Of a stretch of 64,000 bases of DNA, positions 56,391-64,000 are shown piece by piece. Under the pieces are notes generated by a model. The model was not told where the DNA came from and made no database searches. It was given only the letters and a program-made list of their open reading frames with translations. Where the stretch lies: positions 1,426,001 to 1,490,000 of the forward strand of contig CAWDMA010000001.1 in the NCBI GenBank assembly GCA_963803425.1. The letters run 5' to 3'. Each line of letters opens with the position of its first letter. Within the stretch, counting starts at the first letter, position 1. This stretch comes from DASPWW01 sp963803425 (GTDB lineage: Bacteria > Actinomycetota > Thermoleophilia > Solirubrobacterales > 70-9). Both the position numbers and the translations under genes were made by a program.

Positions 56391-56792
56391 ATGAGCGCGA
56401 CGCCCGATCCCTCCTCGGCGGGGGGCCTGAGCGAGCTGATCGGGTTCGAGGACCTGGGCATGGACGACGGCGTCGCGCGCGGCCGCGTCGCGGTCGCGCC
56501 GAAGCTGCTGCAGCCCTTCGGGGCCGTCCACGGCGGGATATTCGCAACCCTTGCCGAGACGATCTGCTCGAAGGCGACCTACGAGGCTGTCCGCGGAGAC
56601 GGCATGCTCGCCTTCGGGCAGTCCAACCACGGCACCTTCCTGCGCCCGATCTCGGAGGGCCACGTGAACGCGACAGCGACCGTCCGCCACCATGGTCGCA
56701 CGACCTGGGTGTGGCAGGTCGAGATCACCGACGACGAGGATCGGCTGTGCGCGCTTGTCGAGATGGTGATCGCGGTCCGCGAGCCGCGCTGA
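56391..56792 (+). CDS. PaaI-like hotdog-fold thioesterase
   Basis: 133 residues, single hotdog domain. The catalytic region is PFGAVHGGIFATLAETICSK with the HGG motif, followed by GQSNHGTFLRPISEGHVNAT. Such enzymes hydrolyse aryl- or acyl-CoA thioesters. It is expressed from a leaderless promoter opposite the membrane regulator. Confidence 0.9.
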   Translation: MSATPDPSSAGGLSELIGFEDLGMDDGVARGRVAVAPKLLQPFGAVHGGIFATLAETICSKATYEAVRGDGMLAFGQSNHGTFLRPISEGHVNATATVRHHGRTTWVWQVEITDDEDRLCALVEMVIAVREPR

Positions 56793-56828
56793 GCGCGGCC
56801 CAGCCCGCGCACCGGTCGGTGATCGGAC

Positions 56829-58814
56829 CTACCGGATCCGCAGGGAGCGCTCGCTTCGGGTGCGCGACCCGTCCCTGTCGAGCACGGTCAGCTTCAGCCT
56901 GTATCGACCGGCGGGCAGACGCCGGCGCGTGCGCAACGCCAGCTTCACGCTGCCGCCGTCGATCGCCTTCGCGGCCCGAGCGTAGGTACGACCGTGGCCG
57001 GCGAGCCGCGCCCGCACCAGGGTGCTCGATGTCGCCGCCGTGAACTTCACCGTGCACTTCACCTTGTGGCGCTTCGACTTGCACTTCACGGTCGCGTCGC
57101 GCCCGGGTGGGCCCTGCGGGCCGACCTCGCCGCGTGGCCCCGTCGCGCCGCGCGGCCCGTTGCCACCGGGCGGTCCGGTCGCCGGCTGGACCCCGATCAC
57201 GACCGTCGCCGGACTGGAGGTCTTGCCGTCCGAGTGCGCCTCGACGGCGAATGAGTCCGCGCCGGCGAACCCGGGGTCGGGGGTGTAGGCGACCGTCTTC
57301 GCCCCCTGGTTCACAGCCCCGAGCGTCCCGTGGGCGGGACCCTTGTCCACCTCGATCGTGATCGGATCGCCATTCGGGTCCGAGCAGTCGAGGTCGACCG
57401 TCTGCACGGCACCCGGAGCTCCGGTGCTCGAGCTCGTGTGGCACACGGGGGCGAGCTCGCGGGCGAAGGTCACGATCGCGTCGTCGGAGGCGGTGGCCAC
57501 GTAGACGCTCGCGCCGTTGGGGCTCACCGCGACGTCCCGGGCTCCGAGAGTGGCCCCGCCGAGGCCCTCGGTCGTCGCCCCGCATCCCGCCGGATCGCCG
57601 AGATCGGAGATGCAGCTCGAATCCGACAGCACGCCAGTCCGGGAACGGTCGAACCTCACTATCGCCCGGTCCTGGGTCGCCGACACGTACGCGCTCTCGC
57701 CATCGGGGCTGAGCGCCAGTCCCGTGCCACCGGCGAGTCCCTGCGCCACGGCTCCGCAGCCCGCAGGGTCGCCGACGTCCGAGACGCAGCTCGGATTGGA
57801 CAACGCGCCGTTTGCGGCGCGATCGAAGCGCACCACGGCGTCGTCACCGGTGGAGATCGTGTACACGGTGGAGCCGTCTGGGCTCACCTCGACGTCCCTC
57901 GGCAGCAGGAGGCCGTCCGCCTCCGCTCCGCACCCCGCTGGGTCGCCGCCGTCCGAGATGCAGCTCGGATTGGACAGCGCGCCGTCGGTGGCGCGGTCGA
58001 AGGTCACGATCGCGTTGTCGGAGGAACCCAGTGCGTACACGCTCGACCCGTCGGGACTGACGGTGACGTCGATTGCGGTCTGGAGGCCCTGAGCGCTCGC
58101 ACCTCCGCAGTCCACTCCCACGTCCGTGTCCGAGATGCAGCTCGGGTTGGACAGCGTGCCGTCCTGCCCTCTGTCGAAGCTGGCGATGGCGTGGTCGGAC
58201 TGGGAGGCGACGTACACGCTCGCGCCGTCAGGACTCACGGCAAGTCCGAATGCGTCGTAAAGGCCCTGGGCGCTCGCCCCCCCGCAATCCGACCCGTTGT
58301 CGACATCCGAGATGCAGCTCGGGTTCGACAGCGTGCCGTCCGCCGCGCGGTCGAAGGTCACGATCGCATTGTCGAACTGGCCCGTCGCATAGACGTTCTC
58401 GCCGTCGGGGCTGACGACGACCTGGCTCGCACCGGTCAATCCCTGGGTGCTCGCCCCCCCGCAGTCGGCGCCGTTGTCCACGTCCGAGATGCAGCGCGGA
58501 TTCAGCAACGTGCCGTCCGATGCGCGGTCGAAGGTCACGATCGCGCCATCGTTCCGTGCGGCCACGTAGACATTCCTCCCGTCGGGACTGACATCGACGC
58601 CGTACGAGAGGTTCAGCCCCTGGGTCGTCTGCGCGCAGCCGATCCCATCGCCGCCGAGGTCGGTGATGCAGCCCTTCGGCGCCAGGGCGTGGAGGGCCGC
58701 GGCTGAGGCCGGCGCGCTCCCGACAAGACACCCGGCGACCGCCAGTGGCAGCGCTAGGGCCAAGCCGATCCGGCGAGCCGTCGCATGCCCCGCGCTTCTG
58801 CACTCCCCCGGCAT
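56829..58814 (-). CDS. Secreted seven-repeat beta-propeller protein with collagen-like segment
   Basis: 661 residues with a signal peptide (IGLALALPLAVAGCLVGSAPASAA). Seven repeats of about 53 residues follow, each with a pair of cysteines (as in NPSCISDVDNGSDCGGASAQ) and an SPDG..VYV...D.AIV.FDRA blade core, so a seven-bladed lactonase/NHL-type propeller with one disulfide per blade is likely. Then come an Ig/cadherin-like domain (SDPNGDPITIEVDKGPAHGT), a collagen-like Gly-x-y run (GPRGATGPRGEVGPQGPPG) and a basic beta domain (KCKSKRHKVKCTVKF). GGAGGTGGAGG precedes the ATG. Ligand or partner unknown. Confidence 0.85.
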   Translation of the reverse strand: MPGECRSAGHATARRIGLALALPLAVAGCLVGSAPASAAALHALAPKGCITDLGGDGIGCAQTTQGLNLSYGVDVSPDGRNVYVAARNDGAIVTFDRASDGTLLNPRCISDVDNGADCGGASTQGLTGASQVVVSPDGENVYATGQFDNAIVTFDRAADGTLSNPSCISDVDNGSDCGGASAQGLYDAFGLAVSPDGASVYVASQSDHAIASFDRGQDGTLSNPSCISDTDVGVDCGGASAQGLQTAIDVTVSPDGSSVYALGSSDNAIVTFDRATDGALSNPSCISDGGDPAGCGAEADGLLLPRDVEVSPDGSTVYTISTGDDAVVRFDRAANGALSNPSCVSDVGDPAGCGAVAQGLAGGTGLALSPDGESAYVSATQDRAIVRFDRSRTGVLSDSSCISDLGDPAGCGATTEGLGGATLGARDVAVSPNGASVYVATASDDAIVTFARELAPVCHTSSSTGAPGAVQTVDLDCSDPNGDPITIEVDKGPAHGTLGAVNQGAKTVAYTPDPGFAGADSFAVEAHSDGKTSSPATVVIGVQPATGPPGGNGPRGATGPRGEVGPQGPPGRDATVKCKSKRHKVKCTVKFTAATSSTLVRARLAGHGRTYARAAKAIDGGSVKLALRTRRRLPAGRYRLKLTVLDRDGSRTRSERSLRIR

Positions 58815-58937
58815 CCTCCACCTCCTGTGACGAGCCTTCGGTGTACCGATGGTGCCATCGGCGCAACGGCCGATGGGCTGTAGGAGCCGCGCGCGGGCGG
58901 GCGGGCGAACCTGGACGCCCGTATGAAGTGGAGCCGG

Positions 58938-60683
58938 TTAGCCGGAGAACCGGTTCGTGATCGGAAGGCGGCGGTCGCGCCCGAACGCCTTCGGCGTGAT
59001 CTTGATCCCGGGGGGCGCCTGGCGGCGCTTGTACTCCGCCCGGTCGACCATCCGGATCACCCGGTCGACGATCTCCTCGGGCAGCCCGTCGGCGACGATC
59101 TGCTCGGCGCCGAGATCGCGCTCGACGTAGGCCTCGAGGATCCGGTCGAGGACGTCATAGGGGGGAAGCGAGTCGTCGTCTCGCTGATCCGGCCGGAGCT
59201 CGGCCGATGGGGGCCGCTCCAGCACGGACGCCGGGACGAGCTCACGCGTGGCGACCGCGTTGCGGTGGCGAACCAGCGCGTAAACGAGCGTCTTGAAGCA
59301 GTCCTTGATCACTGCGAACCCGCCCGCCATGTCGCCGTACAGCGTCGCGTAGCCGACCGACAGCTCGCTCTTGTTGCCGGTTGTCAGGACGAGCCACCCG
59401 AACCGGTTGGAGAGCGCCATCACGAGGTTCCCGCGGATTCGCGCCTGGATGTTCTCCTCGGTCAGATCGGTCGCACCAGACGGTCCGCCGCCGCCCGGCC
59501 CGGCCGCGAGCGGCTCGGCGAGCAGCTCCCGGTACGCGTCCATCGCCGTCGAGATCGGGATCTCGATCGCCTCGATCCCGAGGTTGGCGGCGATCCGGCG
59601 GGCGTCGCCCTGTGTCCCCTCGCTCGAGTACGGGGACGGCATGATCACGCAGCTCACCCGGTCGGCCCCGAGCGCGTCGACGGCGATCAGGGCGACCAGG
59701 GCGGAGTCGATACCGCCCGACAGCGCCAGCACCGCATGCTCGAAGCCGTTCTTGCGGACGTAGTCCGCGAGCCCGGTCCGAAGCGCCACGTACACCTCCG
59801 CGTCCGGCTCGAGCGGCTCCGCGAGCGGCGCCCGCTGCAGCGATCGCTCCGGCGGGGTCAGGTCGAGCTGTGCGATCACCGGGGCGTCAAGCCCGCTCGG
59901 CACCTCGGCCGGACGGCGATCCGACCCCGACGGCGGCAGCTCCAGATCGCAGACCACGAGGTCCTCCTCGAACTGGGCGCCGCGCGCGAGCGTCTCGCCA
60001 CGCTCGTCGACGACCACGCTGTAGCCGTCGAAGACGAGCTCGTCCTGCCCGCCGACCGTGTTGCACAGCGCCACCACGGCACCGATCTCGACGGCGCGCT
60101 CGGCGACTATCTCACGCTCGCGAACCGCGCCCTTTCCACGGTGATAAGGGGACCCAGACGCGTTCACGATCAGGCTCGCGCCCGCGAGCGCCTCCGCGGC
60201 GGCCGGCGGCCCCGGGAACCAGATGTCCTCGCAGATGGTCAGCCCGACGACCGCCGGACCGAGCTCGATCAGCGCGGGGGAGGGGCCGGGCTCGAAGTAG
60301 CGCTGCTCGTCGAACACCCCGTAGTTGGGGAGCAGCATCTTCGTGTAGGAGCCCCTCAGCTCGCCGTCGGCGAGCACCGCGAGCGCGTTGCGGACGAACC
60401 CGTTCGCCGCCGCGTACCCGACCAGTGCGACGATCCCGTGCACCCCAGCCGCGATCTCGGTGATCGCGCGCATGTTCGCCTCCAGGAAGTGCCGCTTCAG
60501 GAGCAGGTCCTCCGGCGGGTACCCGGCGACGGCGAGCTCGGGCAGGACGACGAGCTGCGCCCCCTCGCCCCGAGCCGCCTCGATCGACTCGGCGATCCGC
60601 CGGGCGTTCCCGTCGATGTCCCCGACCGTCGGGTTGATCTGCGCCAGCGCCAGCCGGATCGTTGTGCCGCCCGACCGGGTCAG
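58938..60683 (-). CDS. nadE: Glutamine-dependent NAD+ synthetase
   Basis: Amidates NaAD to NAD using glutamine. The N-terminal nitrilase domain has Glu in VVLPELAVAGYPPEDLL, Lys in GSYTKMLLPNYGVFDE and Cys in VGLTICEDIWFPG; the synthetase domain has the P-loop ALSGGIDSALVALIA and LTTGNKSELSVGYATLYGD. No ATG, GTG or TTG lies near the expected MRLALAQINPTVGD start: the codon there is ATC (60659), and a CTG at 60683 would overlap the upstream stop as CTGA. I list the CTG; the true start, or a miscalled base, is open. Confidence 0.9.
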   Translation of the reverse strand: MTRSGGTTIRLALAQINPTVGDIDGNARRIAESIEAARGEGAQLVVLPELAVAGYPPEDLLLKRHFLEANMRAITEIAAGVHGIVALVGYAAANGFVRNALAVLADGELRGSYTKMLLPNYGVFDEQRYFEPGPSPALIELGPAVVGLTICEDIWFPGPPAAAEALAGASLIVNASGSPYHRGKGAVREREIVAERAVEIGAVVALCNTVGGQDELVFDGYSVVVDERGETLARGAQFEEDLVVCDLELPPSGSDRRPAEVPSGLDAPVIAQLDLTPPERSLQRAPLAEPLEPDAEVYVALRTGLADYVRKNGFEHAVLALSGGIDSALVALIAVDALGADRVSCVIMPSPYSSEGTQGDARRIAANLGIEAIEIPISTAMDAYRELLAEPLAAGPGGGGPSGATDLTEENIQARIRGNLVMALSNRFGWLVLTTGNKSELSVGYATLYGDMAGGFAVIKDCFKTLVYALVRHRNAVATRELVPASVLERPPSAELRPDQRDDDSLPPYDVLDRILEAYVERDLGAEQIVADGLPEEIVDRVIRMVDRAEYKRRQAPPGIKITPKAFGRDRRLPITNRFSG

Positions 60684-60961
60684 CGCGAGTACACCGCGAT
60701 CATGAACCCGATCACGACGCCGACGATCCCGCCGAGCACCACCCACTCCGCCCACGAGTTCAGGTCGAAGGCGGCCGCGTACGCGAGCACCGCGACGAGC
60801 AGGACGAGCAGGACGACGGCGACCATCCGGTGGGTTCGCTGCCTGCGCAGCTTCTCGTCGTGCGCGACCTCGTCGGTCGGCGTCCGCACGTGATGCGCGC
60901 CGTGATGTGGCGCCTGCGGGTCGGTGTAGTGCTCGCGCTCCGTCATCTGGAGTGGGGCCAT
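60680..60961 (-). CDS. Small membrane protein, two helices
   Basis: 93 residues: a His-rich N-terminus (HYTDPQAPHHGAHHV), then two hydrophobic helices (MVAVVLLVLLVAVLAYAAAF and WVVLGGIVGVVIGFMIAVY). Not recognised. It lies between the GNAT and nadE genes on the same strand, probably in one transcript. ATG 60946 is an alternative start. Confidence 0.7.
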   Translation of the reverse strand: MAPLQMTEREHYTDPQAPHHGAHHVRTPTDEVAHDEKLRRQRTHRMVAVVLLVLLVAVLAYAAAFDLNSWAEWVVLGGIVGVVIGFMIAVYSR

Positions 60962-60965
60962 GATC

Positions 60966-61469
60966 TCACGTCTGCAGGGCGTCTCCGAGCAGGCGCTCCA
61001 CCAACACCACGTCGTGCCACTCGCCGTGCAGGCGACCGTGGCGATGGTGCACGCCCACCCGCCTGAACCCGCACGCCTCGCACAGCGACACGCTCGCCTC
61101 GTTGCGGGCGATGATCTTCCCGATCAGCTTGTAGGCGCCCGCGGAGTCCGCCGCCACCGCCAGCGCCTCGAGCAGCTCGGCGCCGATCCCGCGCCCGCGA
61201 TGGTGGCGCTCGACGTACATCGTCGCCTCGCGGACGCCGTCGTAGTAGAGATGGTCGTCGGAGTACGGGCCCGCCCCGGCCCATGCGACGACGGTCTCGC
61301 CCTCGACGGCGACGAGCACGAGCTCGTCGCCGGACTCGAGCCGGCGCCGCCATCCCTCCGCGTCCGGCGGCGTCGTCTCGAACGTAGCGATCCCGTCCTC
61401 GATCCCGTGGCGGAATATCGTCGCGATCTGCGCTGCGTCGTCGAGCCGGGCGGGGCGGACCTCTCGCAT
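60966..61469 (-). CDS. GNAT acetyltransferase, phosphinothricin N-acetyltransferase-like
   Basis: 167 residues. VRPARLDDAAQIATIFRHGI at the front, YVERHHRGRGIGAELLEAL (acetyl-CoA pyrophosphate loop R-G-x-G-I-G) and KLIGKIIARNEASVSLCEAC followed by GFRRVG are typical of the Pat/Bar group, which acetylates phosphinothricin or methionine sulfone-like compounds. The natural substrate here is unknown. ATG 61469 follows TAGGCT by six bases. Confidence 0.88.
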   Translation of the reverse strand: MREVRPARLDDAAQIATIFRHGIEDGIATFETTPPDAEGWRRRLESGDELVLVAVEGETVVAWAGAGPYSDDHLYYDGVREATMYVERHHRGRGIGAELLEALAVAADSAGAYKLIGKIIARNEASVSLCEACGFRRVGVHHRHGRLHGEWHDVVLVERLLGDALQT

Positions 61470-61475
61470 CGGCCC

Positions 61476-61485
61476 AGCCTACGCT
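61476..61485. promoter_or_regulatory. Bidirectional -10 pair sharing one TA (GNAT / YdjC-like)
   Basis: AGCCTACGCT: minus strand TAGGCT (61481-61476) is six bases before the GNAT ATG; plus strand TACGCT (61480-61485) is 12 bases before ATG 61498. They share the TA at 61480-61481. Same architecture as at 56375-56384. Confidence 0.65.
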
Positions 61486-61497
61486 GCGGGATCCGCG

Positions 61498-62228
61498 ATG
61501 CAATCCGATCCCAGCAAGCCGGCGCTGATCATCACCGCCGACGACTACGGGTACGCCTCGGCGTACAGCCGCGGCATCCTGGAGGCGGCCGCGGCGGGGC
61601 CGGTCGACGCCGTCGGGGCGATGGTCGCGCGGTCGGCCTGCGAGCCGGCGCCGCTGCTCGTCACGGGCGTGGAGATCGGGCTCCACCTGGCGCTCCCCGG
61701 GGAGGCGGCGAGCGCTCAGGTGGATCGCTTCGATCGGCTCTTCGGCCGCCCGCCGGCCTTCCTCGACGGCCACCACCACTGCCACGCGCGGCCCCGGTTC
61801 GCGGCGGAGGTGGCTGCCCTCGCGGCCGCCCCGGGGTGCCGGTGCGACCCGTGGATGCGGCCCACCGGGCGCTGCTGCGCTCGCGCGGGTGCGCGACGGC
61901 CGATCGGCTCGTCGGGCGGACCGACCCGACCGCGGAGGGGTTGCCCCCGCTGTTGGCGGGCGATCGTGCGCTGCCGCCGGGGTTCACGGAGTGGATGGTC
62001 CACCCCGGCTACGCCGACCCTGGAACGGGCTCGCGGTACGACGCGGAGCGCGAGCAGGACCTGGCGCTCGTCCTGAGGCCGGCCGGGCAGCTGCGACGGC
62101 GCCCCGGCGCGCCCGGCACTCAGCCTTCGGCGCCGGCGCCGTCCTGCATCGCCCCGGTGGGTGAGGGCGAGGCGGGGGTGGGGGAGGACTCCCTGCTGGG
62201 TGTCGCCTCCGCCACTGCAGCGAGCTGA
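61498..62228 (+). CDS. YdjC/ChbG-family carbohydrate deacetylase, frameshifted
   Basis: Zinc-dependent polysaccharide/oligosaccharide deacetylase-like enzyme. The first frame gives ALIITADDYGYASAYSRGIL (metal Asp pair), GVEIGLHLALPGE and FLDGHHHCHARP; after a one-base loss near 61831-61838 (in CCCCGGGG) the next frame gives VPVRPVDAAHRALLRSRG, PPGFTEWMVHPGYADPG and EREQDLALVL. The restored frame runs to 62228 and overlaps the convergent acyltransferase by about 110 bases, so the last part may be wrong, perhaps through a further shift near 62070. Confidence 0.78.
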
Positions 62229-63583
62229 TCCAGCGAGGTGCGCAGATCGTCCGCCAGCGCATCGAGCTCTGGGATGCCGTCGAAGTCGCCGATCAGCCCG
62301 AAGTTGATCTGCCCGTTGTAGCTGATGATCCCCACGCACACCGCCTGGTTCTTCGCCAGCGGCACCATCGGGTACGTGGCCCGGAGCTCGCGCCCCAGCA
62401 CGTAGAGGGGGAACTGCGGCCCCGGGACGTTCGTGACCACGAGGTTGAAGAAGCGCTGGCGCGACTGCAGCCTCGCAGCCTGGGAGGCAATGGTCGGCGG
62501 GGCGAACGCGGTCATCTCGGTGAGCAGCGACGCGCCGACGGCCTGGCGCGAGTCCTTCAGGTCTCCCATCGTCCTGGTGATCATCTCGAGGCGGCGGACC
62601 GGGTCCTCGACGCCGACCGGAAGCGGAGCCATCATCGCCGACACCTTGTTGCCCAGCGCCCCGGCCTCGTCCTGGCTGCGAACGCTGATCGGGACCATCG
62701 CGCGAAGCTCGAGATCCACCGTGGAGTGACCGCGCGCACGCAGGTAGCGGCCGAGCGCGCCGGCGACCACCGCCAGCACGACGTCGTTGACGGTCCCACC
62801 GAAGCGCCCCTTGATCTGCTTCAGCTGCCCGAGATCCCCTTCGACCCACGCAAAGCGGCGATGGCCTCCGATCGGGAGGTTGAAGGGGGAGCGCGGAGCC
62901 CCGAGGCCGCTGCCTGCGAGATCACCGATCGCGCCGAGCCCCTCCTGCACCCGACGCGCGATCCGCCGCGGGGCGCGCACCACCTCGCCGATGCTGGACG
63001 CGATCTCACCCGGGTCGGTGAAACGTTCGACAACCGCCTCCGCCACCACCTCGGCGTCGCTCGGCTCCGGCCGCGGCAGCCACTTCTCGGGAGGTGCCGG
63101 CGGCCCTGCCGGATCGGGCTTCGTGTCGAACAGCACGGTGGTGATGTCGACGCCCGAGACGCCATCGACGAGACAGTGGTGGCTCTTCCCGATCACCGCG
63201 AAGCGATTCCCGTCGAGACCGTCGACGAGCCACAGCTCCCACAGCGGCTTGGAGCGGTCGAGCGCCTGCGAGAACACCCGGGCGGCGAGCACCCGGAGCT
63301 GCTCGTCCGACCCGGGCGGCGGGAGCGCGGTCTGGCGGACGTGGTACTCGAGGTTGAGGTGGGGGTCGTCCTCCCACACGGGGCGGGCCAGCCCGAACGG
63401 AACGAATCGGAGCTTCTCGCGAAAGCGCGGGACGAGATGGAGCCGCGCCGCGACGTGGTCGCGGAAGTCCTCGTAGTCCGGCTTCGGCCCGTCGAAGATC
63501 GACGTCGACGCGATGTGCATGTGCGCCCCGTCCCGCTCCAGGTGCAGGAACGACGCGTCCAGTCCCGATAGACGATCACTCAT
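62120..63583 (-). CDS. Wax ester synthase / diacylglycerol acyltransferase (WS/DGAT)
   Basis: Acyl-CoA-dependent O-acyltransferase that makes wax esters or triacylglycerol storage lipid; 487 residues. The catalytic HHxxxDG is GKSHHCLVDGVSGVD, the N-terminus MSDRLSGLDASFLHLERDG and the PLW motif (SKPLWELWLVDGL) are typical, and NDVVLAVVAGALGRYL plus VVTNVPGPQFPLYVLG mark the C-terminal domain. ATG 63583 is chosen by family start; an upstream in-frame ATG would add nine residues. With the acyl-CoA synthetase it suggests neutral-lipid storage. Confidence 0.95.
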   Translation of the reverse strand: MSDRLSGLDASFLHLERDGAHMHIASTSIFDGPKPDYEDFRDHVAARLHLVPRFREKLRFVPFGLARPVWEDDPHLNLEYHVRQTALPPPGSDEQLRVLAARVFSQALDRSKPLWELWLVDGLDGNRFAVIGKSHHCLVDGVSGVDITTVLFDTKPDPAGPPAPPEKWLPRPEPSDAEVVAEAVVERFTDPGEIASSIGEVVRAPRRIARRVQEGLGAIGDLAGSGLGAPRSPFNLPIGGHRRFAWVEGDLGQLKQIKGRFGGTVNDVVLAVVAGALGRYLRARGHSTVDLELRAMVPISVRSQDEAGALGNKVSAMMAPLPVGVEDPVRRLEMITRTMGDLKDSRQAVGASLLTEMTAFAPPTIASQAARLQSRQRFFNLVVTNVPGPQFPLYVLGRELRATYPMVPLAKNQAVCVGIISYNGQINFGLIGDFDGIPELDALADDLRTSLDQLAAVAEATPSRESSPTPASPSPTGAMQDGAGAEG

Positions 63584-63751
63584 GCCGGAGCATCTTCGCA
63601 GAACTTGCAACGTCTGTCACCAGCATCGGCGCGCGTCCATACCCGGCGAGGTCCTGATTGGCGGCGGCGCCTCCGGACCGTCACCGGCCGCGGGCTCCGC
63701 GGGTCGATGGGCCCTCCCTCCGTGGCCCTGTCGTAAGGATTACATGAGCAA

Positions 63752-63767
63752 TGTGACTGGAATCACA
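63752..63767 (+). promoter_or_regulatory. Crp/GlxR-type binding site
   Basis: TGTGACTGGAATCACA is a perfect TGTGA-N6-TCACA palindrome. Its centre lies 41.5 bases before the start site predicted from the TAGCCT hexamer, the classic class II activator position. It is on the side of the riboswitch and not of the divergent WS/DGAT gene (169 bases away). Confidence 0.8.
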
Positions 63768-63788
63768 CACATCGCACCCGGCGACTCC

Positions 63789-63794
63789 TAGCCT
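63789..63794 (+). promoter_or_regulatory. -10 hexamer of the riboswitch transcript (TAGCCT)
   Basis: TAGCCT fits the TANNNT hexamers seen elsewhere in the window, and places +1 at about 63801, 20 bases before the aptamer. No -35 is obvious, consistent with activator dependence. Confidence 0.55.
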
Positions 63795-63819
63795 GCGGCC
63801 CACCAAGTAGGTCAAGAGG

Positions 63820-63991
63820 CCTGCCGAGCCGCCCCGCCACGTCGGGGCGGGCGGGGGAACCACAGCCACCGGCTCCGCGGGACGGAGCCATGGCAGGGGC
63901 GAATGGGGCGGTGATCCGCCCTTAGCGACAAGCGCGCCCGGCTTCGGCCGCGCGTGCGCTCGCGAGCCCGTCAGCTAACCCCGCAGGCGGG
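63820..63991 (+). ncRNA. Cyclic di-AMP riboswitch (ydaO/yuaA class)
   Basis: The conserved blocks are in the right order: GCCGAGCC after P1, GGGGGAACCA (63853-63862), GGGGCGAATG (63896-63905), GTCAGCTAACC (63970-63980) and CCGCAGGCGG (63981-63990). P1 pairs CCTGCC (63820-63825) with GGCGGG (63986-63991); a GC stem (GCCCCG/CGGGGC) closes the first arm. In Actinobacteria this class usually controls peptidoglycan hydrolases such as Rpf or NlpC/P60 proteins, turning them off when c-di-AMP is high. The regulated gene and any expression platform lie beyond the window. Confidence 0.92.
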
Positions 63992-64000
63992 AACAGACAA

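Overview
The window is GC-rich actinobacterial chromosome. The gene order, the 16S sequence, a secreted-protein style typical of the class (C-terminal Ig-like or KCKSKRHKVK-type tails), a HisZ-dependent short HisG, and a 23S gene without the large insertion found in most Actinobacteria all point to a deep branch, most likely Thermoleophilia (Solirubrobacterales/Gaiellales-like). That placement is inference; no sequence comparison was run.

Layout. 0-7.5 kb: end of a sugar aminotransferase, an SDR oxidoreductase, argH, a 3-methyladenine DNA glycosylase, a class A penicillin-binding protein and tyrS. 7.5-12.9 kb: a complete rrn operon (16S-23S-5S) with promoter, boxA, processing stems and terminator, and no spacer tRNA. 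12.9-24.3 kb: an M28 peptidase, a LexA-controlled translesion cassette on the minus strand (imuB, a DUF6504-like gene, dnaE2, a small unknown gene), two lipoproteins, an HD-hydrolase/alpha-beta-hydrolase pair and murA. 24.4-30.5 kb: a his operon, hisZ-G-D-B-H-A-(small gene)-F. 30.5-38 kb: two membrane-anchored proteins, a CCA-type nucleotidyltransferase and the division/cell-envelope run pgeF-yggS-sepF-proC-yggT-lspA-rluD. 38-51.7 kb: the conserved block rpsB-tsf-pyrH-frr-uppS-cdsA-dxr-rseP-ispG-proS-pgsA, interrupted by an acyl-CoA synthetase and a secreted protein. 51.7-56.8 kb: an RsiG-like c-di-GMP anti-sigma candidate, a GarA-like FHA protein, an FtsR-like MerR regulator, an AGPS-like flavoprotein, a membrane protein with a sigma-region-4-like N-terminus, and a thioesterase. 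56.8-64 kb: a secreted seven-repeat beta-propeller, nadE, a GNAT, a YdjC-like deacetylase, a WS/DGAT acyltransferase and, at the right edge, a Crp-type site followed by a c-di-AMP (ydaO) riboswitch whose target gene lies outside.

Genes are tightly packed. Many neighbours overlap by four bases (ATGA, GTGA, TTGA), which suggests translational coupling. Many first genes carry a TANNNT -10 hexamer only 6-10 bases before the start codon, as expected for leaderless mRNAs, and at two or three divergent pairs the opposed -10 hexamers share their central TA.

The most unusual feature is a family of about 38-bp palindromic elements (nine copies) with covarying 9-bp arms around a conserved loop. Five copies sit in frame inside dnaE2, imuB, hisF, pyrH and ispG, always in the same codon phase. 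The other four, with a slightly different loop, sit at gene junctions where their ends supply stop or start codons. A second, unrelated repeat of about 66 bp occurs twice.

Several core genes (rluD, dxr, rseP, the acyl-CoA synthetase, proS, pgsA and others) carry one-base frameshifts between otherwise well-conserved segments. These cluster at 37-51 kb and look more like sequencing or assembly errors than gene decay.
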